Assembly: GCA_023055355.1 (NCBI GenBank)
Contig: JALJCS010000028.1
Span: 4,960,418 to 5,024,417, forward strand
Direction: 5' to 3'
DNA: 64,000 bases
DNA from: Agelaius tricolor
Lineage: Eukaryota > Chordata > Aves > Passeriformes > Icteridae
Of this stretch, positions 11,815 to 24,628 are shown one piece after another (positions within the stretch are counted from its first letter, which is position 1; every line of letters starts with the position of its first letter). Position numbers and translations under genes: made by a program. The notes beneath the pieces are model-generated. The model saw nothing but the letters and a program-made list of their open reading frames with translations, searched no databases and was not told the origin of the DNA.

Positions 11815-12135
11815 CAGGGCTCTGGGAATATTCCTGTGTCTGCTCTGGGCTGCCCTGACCCCCAGGGCAGCACTGACTCTGACCCTCATTCATGGAGAAA
11901 GTTTCCCAGACTTCAAGATAGACTGGAACCCACAAAAGTGTGAAATAGATTCTAGAGAGCAGTGCAGGTGTGTCACTGGGTGAGAAATTGAGGTTTTGGG
12001 GTTTTTAGTGTGTTGTGGATGGCAGCAAGATGGAGGGCACAGGGTGTTGTCCTGGGTTTCTTCTTCATGCTTCTTCCTCCTCCTTCTCCATGGGTTTGGG
12101 TGGCATTTTGTAATTGGGCAGAAAAGTCTGCAGTA
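11815..12135. mobile_element. LTR K copy 1, truncated (ERVL-like)
   Basis: It starts TGTGGAAACCCAGGG and follows the copies at 18421 and 50922 closely up to GGCAGAAAAGTCTGCAG, then departs. About 270 bp of the right part is missing. It lies 117 bp from LTR J. Confidence 0.8.
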
Positions 12136-13540
12136 TGGGTGCCTTTGTAGTTTTCCTTTGTTGAACAGCAGCCAAAATGAAAGTTTGCCAGGAGTCAGGG
12201 AGGTTTCAGTGCAGGAGCAGAGCAGAGTTGTCCTGTGTGCTATCACAGAGCCATGGATGGCCAAACCCACGGCAGTGAGGGGAGCTGCAGTGTGGTCTGT
12301 CCTGCAGCTGACAGAAAAGGTGAAAGGTGGATCATTCTTTGATGAACAGCCTCATTTGAATGGCCTCCTCTTTTCCTCAAGACAATTTAGACTATGGGAA
12401 TAACTGGCATAAGGAGCATCTGCAGTGCTGTTCCATGTTCTTACCTTTTGTTTCCCTCGTGCTGGGGACCTTAAAGCAGCACAGCACAGGACCCCCCTGG
12501 AGCTGAAGTGCTAAGCAAGGAGTGTTTGTTTTTATTGTCACCATTATTATTGATTGCTATAAAATCTATCCCTGTTCCCACCTGCCTGCCCCTTTCTCCC
12601 AAAGCCAAGGCCCTGGTGCTGCTTCCTGGGACATTCCCAGCCAGGCTGGTCAGGAGAGCAGTAACTGTGCCCCAGTTATTCTGCCCCTTTCATACCAAGC
12701 ACACACACACTTTGCAAAATGGGGAGCAGTAATCTTTGTTTCTCTTAGATTTCCTCAAACCATTTCAAGACCCATTCGAGGTCAGGGAGACCTGTGAACT
12801 CTTCAAATTATGTTCTGAATAGCTTCACATTTGCCCTTTGTGTTGATTTGCACTAATCAGACTCTTCCCTGTTATCATGGGTGAGTCACTCACTTCCCCT
12901 CTCCACTTCTGGAGTTTGCATAGTGTGGTCGATTATGACCCAGTTCTGGTAATTTGTCCTGGTAATGATTCATTTATCACTATCCAGAACACACTTCAGC
13001 AAAACACTTAAATGTGCTTTCAAATGCTGCACTTACAAAGAATTAAAATAAGCACTTGCTTGAATGGTCTGGAGGTGGGGAAATTGTGTGTAATCACACT
13101 TTTCCCTCACTGATAGTACTGACAAATGTTCCACCTTACAGCATTTTGCAAAAAGTAACAATTGGAGATAAATAATTTTGATAAGCAGAATCAAATAACA
13201 GCGGCGTGTCATTCCTGATTAGATTTGACATTGTGCTAACATCCATCTTCCCCAAACAGCTGCACTGATGCAAGGCTTTCCTGCTGGAATCTGCCTCTAA
13301 ATTATAAAACTGTCCAAAATGTACAAAAAGATTTATTTCAATTCCGAGATCATTGATTTGCTGGAGAATGACAGAGCAAACTGCAGTATTTGCTGGATAC
13401 CTTAGCAGCACATTTATGTAATTGATTCTTTTTGCAAGCAGATGCAGAAGAAATATGAAATAGAGTTGCTTCAATTTGAATGCTGTTCCACATGGCCAGT
13501 AGTTCTGAAGCTGGTAGAGTTGGTTTTATTTTACATATAT
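12136..13540. other. Unique sequence, nothing recognised
   Basis: There is no repeat family or supported exon. A short (CA)n lies at about 12700. Confidence 0.4.
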
Positions 13541-13569
13541 TTATAAACACACACACATATACATATATC
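13541..13569. repeat. Short CA/TA microsatellite
   Basis: ACACACACATATACATATAT directly abuts copy 2 of the unnamed direct repeat. Confidence 0.75.
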
Positions 13570-13729
13570 AGAACTTGGTGATACTCAGCATAAAAGGAAC
13601 CTGAGTTTGGATTAAGCCCATTGTAGTTCTCTTTATGAATTCATAACTTCTCCTGCCTTTTTTCTTTTTCATTTGAGGCAACTTCAGAAGATAAAGTTGG
13701 AAGAACAATGAAGCTACATTCTCAGATTT
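13565..13729 (+). repeat. Unnamed direct repeat, copy 2
   Basis: This is the homologue of 10567-10733 in the same orientation. It is bordered by a CA/TA microsatellite on the left and by a (TA)n tract about 20 bp to the right. Confidence 0.85.
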
Positions 13730-13750
13730 AAAACTGTGCTCACACAGAAA

Positions 13751-13782
13751 GCATATATATATATAAATATATATATAAACCT

Positions 13783-13825
<43 letters not shown>

Positions 13826-13862
13826 CCCTATATATATAAAACCCTTATATATATATATTATA
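13751..13862. repeat. (TA)n tract with AACC interruptions
   Basis: Long TA runs are broken by AAACC and AACCC motifs. Such a tract is self-complementary and could extrude as a cruciform. Confidence 0.9.
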
Positions 13863-16800
13863 AAACCCTACTAAGTTGTAGCAATGAAAACTACCTGGAT
13901 ACAAACAAAGTTCTTACTGAAACTCACGTCTATGTTTTTATTTAAACCACATTGAGAGTTAAATCTCGACTAAATAGGTTGGGGAAAGTTTTAATGTGAG
14001 AACACGCTGACTCTGAGTAGCACTAAATACTTTGCTTAATTTGCATTTGTTAGAAAATTTTGCCATTAAAACAGCAGCAGAGCGTGAGCTGTGGTAGCAT
14101 GAATGGTTTCAGGACAGGACTTTTACACCTTATTAGCACTGCAGTAAGGGAAAAATACTTTAAAAGGCATTAAGGGGGAAAAAAAATGTCATTAAGAACA
14201 TATTTGTCAGCTTCCAGAGATGCTAATGAATAGGAACATAATGGCATTAACAGCTGGAGATCATCTCCTTTTCCAGGGAAAACTTTAACCTCACACACTT
14301 CTTTCATCTTGGTATGGAAATATGTGCTAATGAAAGCTCTTCCCAGGACAGGAGCTATTGAGGGGTTTAAGATGTGGTAAAAAAAAAAGAGCCTCATGTG
14401 TGCAGTTCTCCTTTATACTTATTTAGATTTAAATTATCAGTATTTATTTTGAGCACATAAATAAAAGTCATTACAAAGAGTAACAAGAGGAGGCTGTGCA
14501 AGAAGCCAAACGATTGAGGTCCTACACCTCAGAGTTCATTTGTGGTGGTGGTGGTGGCAGTGCTGTGCTTGTCACACAAGGAGGAAAACCCATGAGAAGA
14601 TGTCTGGTGTTCTCACTGCAAACATTTCTGAGGCTGAAGAGCAATGCTGGGGGGAGGGAGGCTGGTTTTGCTTTTCATTAGCCTAATCTCGTCAGAGTTT
14701 AATAGCAAAAACATGATAAACCTCATGTTCTTTTCATTAAAGAAACCTGTATCTCCTCTCGTTCCATGCCTGCTATCTGCTGGCATTATTAAGGAGTTTA
14801 TCATCCTGACTTCTCATGCAAATTACAAAGGGATTGGGAGGATTTGCTCCTCAGCTGAGGAAAGAACCACGGACCTGAGCACCATAATTGGCACCTGAAT
14901 ATGCTTTAGGCAGATGGTGCTGTAGATTGTGCCAGCAAATTGCTTCTTGACCATGGCTACTTCTGTGCTGTGTGTTATTTTGTAGATTTAAATCTATCCT
15001 TTATTCGTGTCAAAATACCAGGGGAAGTATTTTGAAGTGTAATTTTAAGCTGCTTGCTTTGAAAGGTATTAATGCAGAGACATGAATCAAAATCCCAGCA
15101 AAATTCTGGAAGGTGTCTTTGTCTCAGGATAAAAGTAACGCCTGTGTGTCACAGGCTGAATGAAAACTGCATCTGGGACAGGTTTCCCTTTTGTCCCAGA
15201 GGAAGAGCAAGAGCTGAGTCCTAAATATTAGTGCAGACAACCCAAAATGAGCTGAACTTTTAAAGGAAGGGAACTTTCCAGTGCACTGAGAGACCCCACA
15301 AATGCACTTATGCCTTTTACTCACATCAACTTCATAACCTCTGATGATAACTCAGTGATCAGCAGCAAAAGGGCCCTTTTAATGAGAAACATGAAGGATA
15401 TGTGTAGTCTGGCTAGACTGTGAAAATGTGATGTTTAAAATACTGCAGAGAAATACACTCTGTGTGTTTGTGCTTTCTGTGTGAGCACAGTGTCACCAGC
15501 TCCACACATTCCAACTCTGGAACGCTTCAAACAGACTCTGTCTCCCACCTCCCTGAGAGTGTCTTAAAATTGTCTTTGAAATGTGGTAAAAGTACACACT
15601 TTGATTCTCACCATGGTGTTTTCAGTCTGAGCTCAGCTGCATTTAAGCTGCAGCTTTCCCAAACCCAAATCAGAGTGTTCAGGATGTTGGGCTGTGAGAA
15701 AATAAAGAGCTACTTAGGGGTGAAATAAAGTCACAGTTTCTTACTGCTGCAATCAGAATAGAAATATTGCAAATGGTGCTCAAAAGGGAGAAGGAGAAGC
15801 CTGCTGGTCACCTGCTCTGGTCTGGCTGTTGTTTGAGCTGCTGTGCCACCACTAAATCAGGAGAAGTGGCAACAAAATGAGTCAGGGGAGCCCCACAAAT
15901 GTGCAGCACTTTGCCAGAGAATTTCAAACTGCTGTGATTCGTGAATCATTGCTTGCCCTCTGAGTCTCTGTCTGCGTTGGGGGTTTTGTGTCTGTTTTAT
16001 GAGCTGCTTTTTAGTTGCCTTCTTGGCCAAACCAATCCTGCAGCAGAACACAAGAGCTGCTCCAGCTGAGCAGTTGTAGACCTGCCTCAGCAGCTCTCCA
16101 TAGCCTAATTACAAACCAGCTGCAGGGCCAGCACCTCTGGGATATCCAGAGAAACCTCCCCAAAACGCAGTCATTTACAGTCTTTGCTTTTCAGTGGCTA
16201 CCTTTGATTTCCCCTTTTATCAGACTGAACAAAACACATCTCAACTCCAGCTATCACTAAGGGTCTGAAGGTTTCCCTAGCTCAGGCTTCAGCAGGAGGA
16301 ATTTAGCAGGAGTTAATGGCCCTGTATTCGATGCTGTTGCTAAGAAACCCTGGCTTGGCTCACGATGTCCTTTTGCAGTTTGGCATCTCAGTTCCTCCCT
16401 CCCTGATGGAAACGCTCGTGCTGCAGCCTCTTGGCTTGTCCAGAGCAGGGTGTGCTCTGCTCTCAGCTTGCCTGGCTCAGCCCTTGGCAAAATGACGTGG
16501 GAATCCAATTTCCCCTGTTTTCTACCCACTTTAGCCCTCGTTTCCTGAAGTCAAACCCCCTCCTGCCCTTGGCAGGGGCCTGCAGCCCATCACGTATTTG
16601 CAGTCTGGGACTGGCTGTGCTGCAGAGTATTCCTGCTCCTAAATGCCTGGTATCCAGGAGATATCATCATCACCTGGCTAGAGACACAGAGACAATTTAA
16701 AAGCACAACCCATCTGTTTTACACTGGTAACACGCAGTTCTCTCGTTGCCATGGCAAACCTGGAAAGAAGAGCAGGGAGAGATGTTCAGGTGAGGGAACT

Positions 16801-18420
16801 GTGCCTCACTGGGGAGGCAGGAAACAGCTTTGGGGTTGTTTTCTGTTTAATGGGGTGCAGAAATCCATAGGGGTGAAACCAGATGCCTCTTTTGCAGGAA
16901 TTTCCTTGAGCCACCACCCTCTCTTGGTCTGGCATTTGTATGGGAGAGCCAAGGAACCCTGCACTGAGTCCTTATAGGCTTAGTGAGACTCGGTTTGCAG
17001 GGATGGTTTTGGTCCCAGTGTTTGCTCTACATCTGACACTGTGTGACATCTGACACACAGTGCAGTTCCTCTCCCTTATTTCTGATGTGTGGGTGCAAGG
17101 AAAATGCTGGACAGTGGAGATGAAGATGGGGTTTCTGTAGACCAAGGGTCCGCCTTATGCTCAGGTTTCCTTGTGCTCTTCCTTTCACCAAGATGGCTGA
17201 GAAGTCCCTCAGGTGTCTGGAGCCCAGCATTTCACCCACATGCTGCTAGCACAGCCCCATGTCAGGCTGGACTTCTGAAATCATGGTGAGAAATGGAGAA
17301 AAAGCAATTTAGAGGAAAGACCCATCATTCTGATGTGTCAGCACTGATGAGGATGAAGTCCACCAGAGACCTTGAAGCTCCACTGGAGAGAGCAGAGGTG
17401 GCCTCTTTGCAGGTGGAGCTATTCAGGGCTTGCTTCTTATTTACACAACACAATATTTTGCACTGCTATTGAAGCTGAGCAGACTTGGTGCTGATCTCAC
17501 CCTGACTTTATAAGAAATAGAGTAAATAAATCTCTTGCACTGTGTGGTCTCCAGACACCCTCAATATGACACCAAAATCAGTTGATGGAACTGTGTTATC
17601 ACTTTCCTCTCTCCTGTCTTTTGGCCATAATTAGCAGGGACACTTTCTGTCAATCAAGTGTCAAGATTAAATGCTTTCCCTTCATCCATCAGAATTCTGT
17701 GCCAAAGAGAATGGTTGTTGCCTTGGGCAGCTGCTGGGGAGCAGAGCAATGGGCTGGGTTAGTAACAGGAGAATTAACTTTAAATGCTAATGTTGAGGTT
17801 TACACAGGTTCAGGAGGCTCAGAAAGATGAAAGGCTCTCAGAAACTCTGTCATTCTCATTGCCCCCAAGGGAAGGAAGTTGGAGCTCCTGAGGATGGAGC
17901 AGTGAGGCTGGAGGATGTGCCCAGCCCTCGTGTTTGTCAGCTGCAGGGCAGGGTGAGCCTGGCAGCAGGTCAGGGTGCTTGCACAGCACTCATTTTGGGG
18001 CATGTCCCACCCATCACAGGCTGGACACCCAGGGCTGCATCACTGCCTTGACCTGTCCCTTCAGGAGTATTTGAGGTCCATCCTGAAAAGCAAGTTAGAG
18101 ACTGAAATGCCTCAGTGATATCAGGAGCCCAGGAACTGAGGGCAGCTTTCAAAACAGAACGAGTCCCTGAGTTGCTTCAGGGAGTTTTGAATGTTTTAAT
18201 CAAAACCTTTTCTATTTACCTAATAGTCCATGTCACAGAGAAGAAGGAGGCTTTTAAACACCTCCTGCTCTGCTGCTGCTGTGGTGGCACCTGCCAGGGC
18301 CCTGCTGTGATCTCATCTCTCCCTGTGCTGGCTGCAGCCCGAGCTCCTCATTGGACTTGGCTCAGGGACACAACTGCTGGAAAACCCCAGCCCTCCCAAG
18401 GGCTGCCTGCAAAATGCTGC
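13863..18420. other. Long featureless intronic stretch
   Basis: No repeats or supported exons over 4.5 kb, which is the longest stretch in the first third without an identified mobile element. A short (GGT)n lies at 14540. Confidence 0.4.
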
Positions 18421-19013
18421 TGCCCTGTGGAAACCCAGGGCTCTGGGAATATTCCTGTGTCTGCTCTGGGCTGCCCTGACCCCCAGGGCAGCACTGAATC
18501 TGACCCTCATTCATGGAGAAAGTTTCCCAGACTTCAAGATAGACTGGAATCCACCAGGGTGTGAAATAGATTCTAGAGAGCAGTGCAGGTGTGTCACTGG
18601 GTGAGAAATTGAGGTTTTGGGGTTTTTAGTGTGTTGTGGATGGCAGCAAGATGGAGGGCACAGGGTGTTGTCCTGGGTTTCTTCTTCATGCTTCTTCTTC
18701 CTCCTTCTCCATGGGTTTGGGTGGCATTTTGTAACTGGGCAGAAAAGTCCCCATTGCAGCTCTGTGGGATCAGTTATTGGGTTAAAAGGGGAAATAATCC
18801 AGGTGTCAGCTCTTAACTGGACAGTTTAGTCTGAAAAGCCCTTGTACCAAGAGATTGTGGCCATTTTGTGCCTTCTAATGAAAAGCTGCAGAACTCCCAG
18901 CAGTGAGACTGTTTTACTGATAAGAAATGATAAACACCTGAGTGTGAACATGAACTCCTGTCTCAGTGCCTTCACTCCAGACCCAGAGAAACCAGTACTT
19001 CCCCAGTCCCACA
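18421..19013. mobile_element. LTR K copy 2, near full length (ERVL-like)
   Basis: It starts at TGCCCTGTGGAAACC and ends near CCCCAGTCCCACA. It is highly similar to the copy at 50922 over about 580 bp. Shared blocks include ATGGCAGCAAGATGGAGGGC, TGGGTTTGGGTGGCATTTTG and AGTTATTGGGTTAAAAGGGG. No target-site duplication or clear poly(A) signal settles the orientation. It holds no coding region; the short ORFs over it recur in each copy because the LTR itself is repeated. Confidence 0.82.
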
Positions 19014-21566
19014 CTGGTGACAGTTACTCCTCCTGTCCTTTATTAATTTTATTGCTTTGCCAAACAATCCTGCTGCAAAGGCTACAGATGAAAGTGAGGA
19101 AAGGAGGTTAATGCAATATATGTTATCCCTGTCTACAGGGATATTTGGGATTTTCACTGCTTTCAATTTCCTGAAGTGAATGCCACAAGCAAAGTTTACA
19201 AATGCAGAGTGAGTAATTTAAATATGAAATTGCTCAGCCATGAAGTCAAGGTTCAAAGCTAAATCACAGAACCCAGGGAACCCAAAACAAAGAAGCCATT
19301 GTTTTCTGCAGGTAGGGAAATTTAGAAACAAATTATTTGCCCCTGGTCATCAGGAAGAAAAATCCACTTAGTGTCACATGAGGCTTTCCTACATGAGAAA
19401 AGTGAGGAGGTGCTGCCTCCCCACTGCACATCCCATTGGATACAACAGAGCTAAAAGCACCTTCCCAGGAACATCTGGAAAACCCAATAGATAAGAAATA
19501 ATGATTCCAACTGAGGCAAACATTTGAATACTCTGCAATTACTATTGAATTCCCTACTTGTTGGGTTTTTTTGCTGTCATAATTTTGACAGATGATCACG
19601 CTCAGGTAGAATGAAAACAACACGACTGAAAAGAAATGGGAAGTTCCCACTGAGTCCTGTTCAAATGCTCTCCCTAACACTGGAGGAGGATGTGCTTAAA
19701 CATCATCAGGACTTGCACGTTTTCTAAAGGAAACTTTCCCATTGACAGGCCCTTAAAAACTTTTGTGGTTTTCAGTGGAAAAAAAAAAAACAATTCAGAA
19801 GAGTTTGACACTTTTCCTGTGTGGACACCTCCCCAAGTGCCACATCCACATTAATATTTCCAGGGATGATGATTCCACCACTTTCCAGCCTATTCCAGTA
19901 CCTGAGCACCCTTTATGTGAAGAAATTTTTCCTGTTATTCCCTGGCACAACTTCTAAGCCTGCTGCTTGCATGACTTGTTCTTACTTACAGGGAACGTTA
20001 AGTGCGAAGCTGGGGATACAGAAAAAATTGATCACAGGATAATAGTATTTAGGAAAAAAATACTATTTCACTGCATTTTATAGATGTAGTTTACAGAAAT
20101 AACAAGTCCTAACACTGGTCTGAAAAAATCTGCTTTATTTTCGGAGGAGATTCTTCAGTTTGGGGCCCATAAAAAGAAATGACACACTGAAGAAGTGTGA
20201 ATGTGAAGATTTTGCTCCAAAGATATAATCATGTCAGGGTTATTAAATGCTGAATACAGTCTCATTTTATCTTTATTTTCTAGATAGTTATTTTTATTCC
20301 ACATAAATAGGACTGGGGATATTGGCTGCAATGATACAAGTCAAAATCAAGCAGTAATGGACACTGGAACTACAAAACTGCACAAATTGCAACTAATCCA
20401 AAATATCCAGGGTATTGTACATCCATAGGTGACATCATCCCACAAGCTGAATTGTTTAGATGAATAAAAAAAGGTGTGGATTTCTCCATCTTCAAAAGGA
20501 ATTGATGCTGTTCCTGTGGATGAATGGGAATGGATGAGAAGGAAACGTGGGAATAAAACAATTATCAGCCAAAAGCTGCTTGGGGGCTCTGCCAGCAGGG
20601 CCAGTGCAGATGGAGCATCTGGTGTGGTCCTCAGCATCACCTTTATCTGCAGCAGGAACTAAATCCCCCTCCCAGGCTCCCTGAGACAGCTGGGTTTGTG
20701 TGAGTGCTTGATAAAACTTGACCCTCTGATCCGCTGTACTCAGCCGAGGTTTATCAACCTGTGTTTCCACTGTTTGAATTTCAGCTTTTTCTAATGCTCT
20801 GCCAATAAAGGGGTTTTTCCTAAGATAGAATTGCTAAGCCCAGCGTTTTGTTGGTGTCACATCCAAGGCTTTAAGCAGCAGAGCTGCTCAAGGCAGCTCC
20901 CAAGGAAATTTAAATACTTGCTGTAACAGTATTCTCCATCCCTTCTTTTATCTGTGAACAAATACAGACACATGCAGAGAGAGATTTGCAGGTTGCCAGT
21001 TTTCATGACTTCATTGAAGTCTCAGAATCATTGACATTTTTCTGATGTGATAAATCTAATGCTTTTTTTTTTTTTTTGGTTGGTCTTTCTTTTGTTTCTA
21101 GGATTTCTGATTGAAAGAAGTGCCATCCTAAGGGTGAAACAAAGATCTCAAGAGCTGATGCAAACAAACACAGCATGTTTGATTTTTACATCTTGTTTTT
21201 CAAGCTCCTTTCAGGATTGCTGGTGACCCTCTCTCATTATTGCAACCTGAGCAGATTACCAAAACAATACCACTTGGTTTCTCAACACTCACAACAACAC
21301 ATAAAACTTCAGTCTCTTCCACATGTTTGGTGGGAAACAAACCAAGCTCAGCTGTCTTCTAACACGTTCAGTTCGTTCAAACCCCAGAAAAGCCAGAAGT
21401 TGTTAAATTCCCTTTAGGAAGGGTTTTCTTTCACCTTTGACACAAAGGAGATGGAGCATCCTGGTTGCACGATGAGCTGCTTGTTAAAGCAGAACAACTC
21501 CCAGTTTGTAGCTGGGGAAGAGCCAAACAAGTCCCTCACTGGTGGTGGCATCTCTCCTTTGTGGTG
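19014..21566. other. Unique sequence around one CR1 piece
   Basis: Apart from the CR1 at 19835 and a poly-T at 21062 nothing was recognised. Confidence 0.4.
19835..19995 (-). mobile_element. CR1 fragment, internal
   Basis: CCAGGGATGATGATTCCACC, then CTGAGCACCCTTTATGTGAA and TTCCCTGGCACAACTT follow the reverse complement of the CR1 3' region. The extreme 3' end is missing. Confidence 0.8.
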
Positions 21567-21995
21567 TGTGGCATTCACATTTTCTGAAAAATCCCTTTGC
21601 CCAGGATTCTTCTCCTGGGAAGCTGAGAAACCTCAGAGGAAAAGGAAAACAATTCTTATCTGATTTGCTTCTCCTGTGTTGTGCTCACATGTGGAATGTG
21701 TTTGGAGATTGTTTACCCACAGGTGATTGTTCCATTGGATTCTGCTGGGAGTTGTTTTCACTCTTTGGCCAATCAAGGCCAAGCTGTGTCAGGACTCTAG
21801 AAAGAGTCACAAGTTTTATGAGTTTTCATTATTATCTTTTTAGCATTGTGCAAGTATCATTTCTGTATTCTTTAGTATAGTTTAGTTTAGTATTCTTTAA
21901 TATAATATAGTATCATAAAATAATAAATTAGCCTTCTGAGAACGTGGAGTCAGATTCATCATTCCTCTCTGCTACAGGGGATCCCTGCAAATACA
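21567..21995 (+). mobile_element. Solo LTR D (ERV, subfamily 2)
   Basis: The element runs from TGTGGCATTCAC to AAATACA. It is flanked by GTGGTG (21561-21566) and GTAGTG (21996-22001), a 6-bp duplication with one mismatch. It contains GGCCAATCAAGGCCAAGC and ends with AATAATAAATTAGCC then U5. The pentamer array is not expanded in this copy. It is the mirror partner of LTR E. Confidence 0.88.
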
Positions 21996-22360
21996 GTAGT
22001 GGTGTGTGATATTTCCACAGGCTGCAGAATGTGTGTTTACAGATGGGAACTGATGTGTTGAGGGTTTAGCTGACCCATCCAAGACCCTGGAGCTCATTTT
22101 GTGTGAAGTGGAAGCCAGTCCTACACCATATCCAAGACTGTTTATGTGAGCACAGATGGGCATCGCTCCTCCAGAGCCAGCTCACAGCAGCTGCACGTCT
22201 GATCCTGCTGCTGGCACCCAGAATCTCTGCTGCTCTCTTCCTTCTTATCTAAATAAAGCAGCAATTGTTTTAGGAATACAACAGTTGCACCATCAGCTGT
22301 GGAGGTGACAAATAAATGATTACCCAACAGCAAGGAGCAAGCAGCAGCTGTGTGTCCTAT

Positions 22361-22779
22361 TGTATTCACAGGGTGCCCAGACAAAGGAAGGAATGATGGA
22401 TCTGACTCCACGTTCTCAGAAGGCTAATTTATTATTTTATGATACTATATTATATTAAAGAATGCTGAACTAAACTATACTAAAGAATACAGAAAGGATA
22501 CAGACAGAAGGCTAAAAAGATAATAATGAAAACTGGTGACTCTTTCCAGAGTCCTGACACAGCTTGGCCCTGATTGGCCAAAGAGTGAAAACAACTCCCA
22601 GCAGAACCCAATGGAACAATCACCTGTGGGTAAACAATCTCCAAACACATTCCACATGTGAGCACAACACAGGGGAAGCAAATCAGATCAGAATTGTTTT
22701 CCTTTTCTCTGAGGCTTCTCAGCTTCCCAGGAGAAAAATCCTGGGCAAAGGGATTTTTCCAGAGAATGTGAATGCCACA
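22361..22779 (-). mobile_element. Solo LTR E (ERV, subfamily 2), inverted relative to D
   Basis: The element runs from TGTATTCACAGGGTGCC to AATGCCACA and is closely similar to D in reverse orientation. The flanks TCCTAT and TTCCGC do not match, so no target-site duplication is visible. It lies 365 bp from D. Confidence 0.85.
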
Positions 22780-24345
22780 TTCCGCATCTTGATTATTTCT
22801 GCAAACAACAAGAGCCCAGCCATGAGGTTTGCAGTCTGCTTTGCTGCCAGAGTCATGGGCCCTCTCAGCTCAAGGCACTGCCCAAAGCAGCAGGACCCTG
22901 TCCCAGCTGCTTCAGCCTCTGCTCCAACTCCATTTTCCCATCATAATCATAAGCATAACACAGCAATTTATATGAATTTGTTTTTTTTTTCCCTAGAGTG
23001 AGTGATATTTTTTTATTATAATGTTTAGTAGTTGAACCAATACAGCTGGGGTGAATAAGAGAGTTTTTAGGGTTGGGATCACTTCTTCACCTGGATGATG
23101 TTCTTCTAGCTCTAGTGAGATTTTACTCAAAGAGAAAAATATTGTTTATTTTCTAAATGATCCTGGCAGTATTTTAGTGAGAGGAAACACTGAGCCTTTC
23201 CATTTTTAAAATTTTGGCCAAATTCTAGTGAACTTCATCTCACTATCCTCATTAGCTATGACTCAGAGCTGAAGAAACTGAGGCAAAAAAAAAAGTCCTT
23301 TCCAGAGGGATGATGTAAAAAAACTCAGAAAGACAGAGCAAAATACACCAACTCTTCTTTCCCTACTCAGTTCAGATATGTCTTGGATACATTAACAGGA
23401 ATTTTTTAGCAATAGGGGCATTCTCCAAGGAGAATATGGACATCTGTCCTTGCAGACAGGTCTGGAACTCATGTCCTTTTTCCACTCAAATATGAGCTTT
23501 TAAATGGAGAGGGAGTGTAAGGAGAAATTACAAAATTTATTTCTGTGTTGCCAGATTCAAAACATATCAAAACAATGCAAAATTGACATTTTTATTGAAG
23601 TGATTTAAAGTCCAACTTCAAAAGAAGCTTCTGCACCATAAAGGAGATGTCAATGAAAAACTTTGATTATTAAAAAGCTGCTACCACCCTGCAGAGCTCC
23701 ACTTGATGTTATTTTCATTTCCAGAAAGGTCGGGTTTGTAAAGAGAAACTAATAAGCTGAAAAAATGACCACCTTTATTGCTGAGCTTGTTTTCCTCTGG
23801 AACTCTAGTGCCATTTCCTGGTCTGATGGCTTTCTTTTGCATGCAGCTCTTTGCCAGTTCCACACCAAGCATTCAGAACCCAGAGAGACCAGCTCCTCAG
23901 TAATTACTGTAATGGGTTATTTGCAGTGTTTCTTGAAAGGTGATTGAGCCCCTAATGCAGACACCAGATTTTTTTTTCTTTCACTTAATGGTGTGGTAAA
24001 TTATTCCTACGAGGGGGCTCATTGAATGCCTCCTTTGAAACAAGTTAAAGGCCACAAAGGAAGAAAAAAGCTGTAGGTCTCTTCTTAGCAATAACAGGAG
24101 AAAATATTTCTGGAGTGGTTCAGATTGAGATCTTCCCAGCGTTTCTGTGAGGCTGTGGCTGTCAACAACATCTGGCACAAGCACATGGATGGGGCAGATG
24201 GCTCAGGGTGGATTTTCCAGCTGCAAAGATGCAGGATATTTTCCTGGGTAGAGGAAAATGGGCTCTGTTTGCTCAGAGCTTCTGCCTTGTGATCCTGATG
24301 TAGCAGCTTTGCAGATCAGCTTCTCTTTTGGGTGGGAGTGAGAGG
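22780..24345. other. Unique sequence, nothing recognised
   Basis: Short poly-T and poly-A runs only. Confidence 0.4.
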
Positions 24346-24628
24346 TGTTAAAACAGTGCAAGAAGGGCTCAAGACAGGGGAACAGGTTGGATGTTAGGAA
24401 AGATTTCTTCACTGTAGGGATGGAAAGCATTGGAACAGGCTCCCCAGGGAAGTGGTGGAGTCAGCATCCACAAAAGTGTTCAAAAACCAAGCAGAGATGG
24501 CATTTGGTGATGTGGGTCAACGGGCACAGGGGTATCTGGTAGAAGGATGGACTTGATGATCTTTTTGGGGGTCCTTTTCCAGCCTTGAGGATTCCATGCT
24601 TCCATGAATCTGTGACTCTGTGATCTCA
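24346..24628 (+). mobile_element. CR1 fragment, 3' part
   Basis: GGTTGGATGTTAGGAAAGAT, then AACAGGCTCCCCAGGGAAGT and TTTTCCAGCCTTGAGGATTC lead to a degraded CTGTGACTCTGTGAT end. The orientation is sense. Confidence 0.88.

Noticed and set aside
18617..18829. Recurrent short peptide beginning MGFLVCCGWQQDGG at three loci
   Set aside because: The same peptide recurs at 11996, 18617 and 51108 because these are copies of the same LTR K, not a conserved gene.
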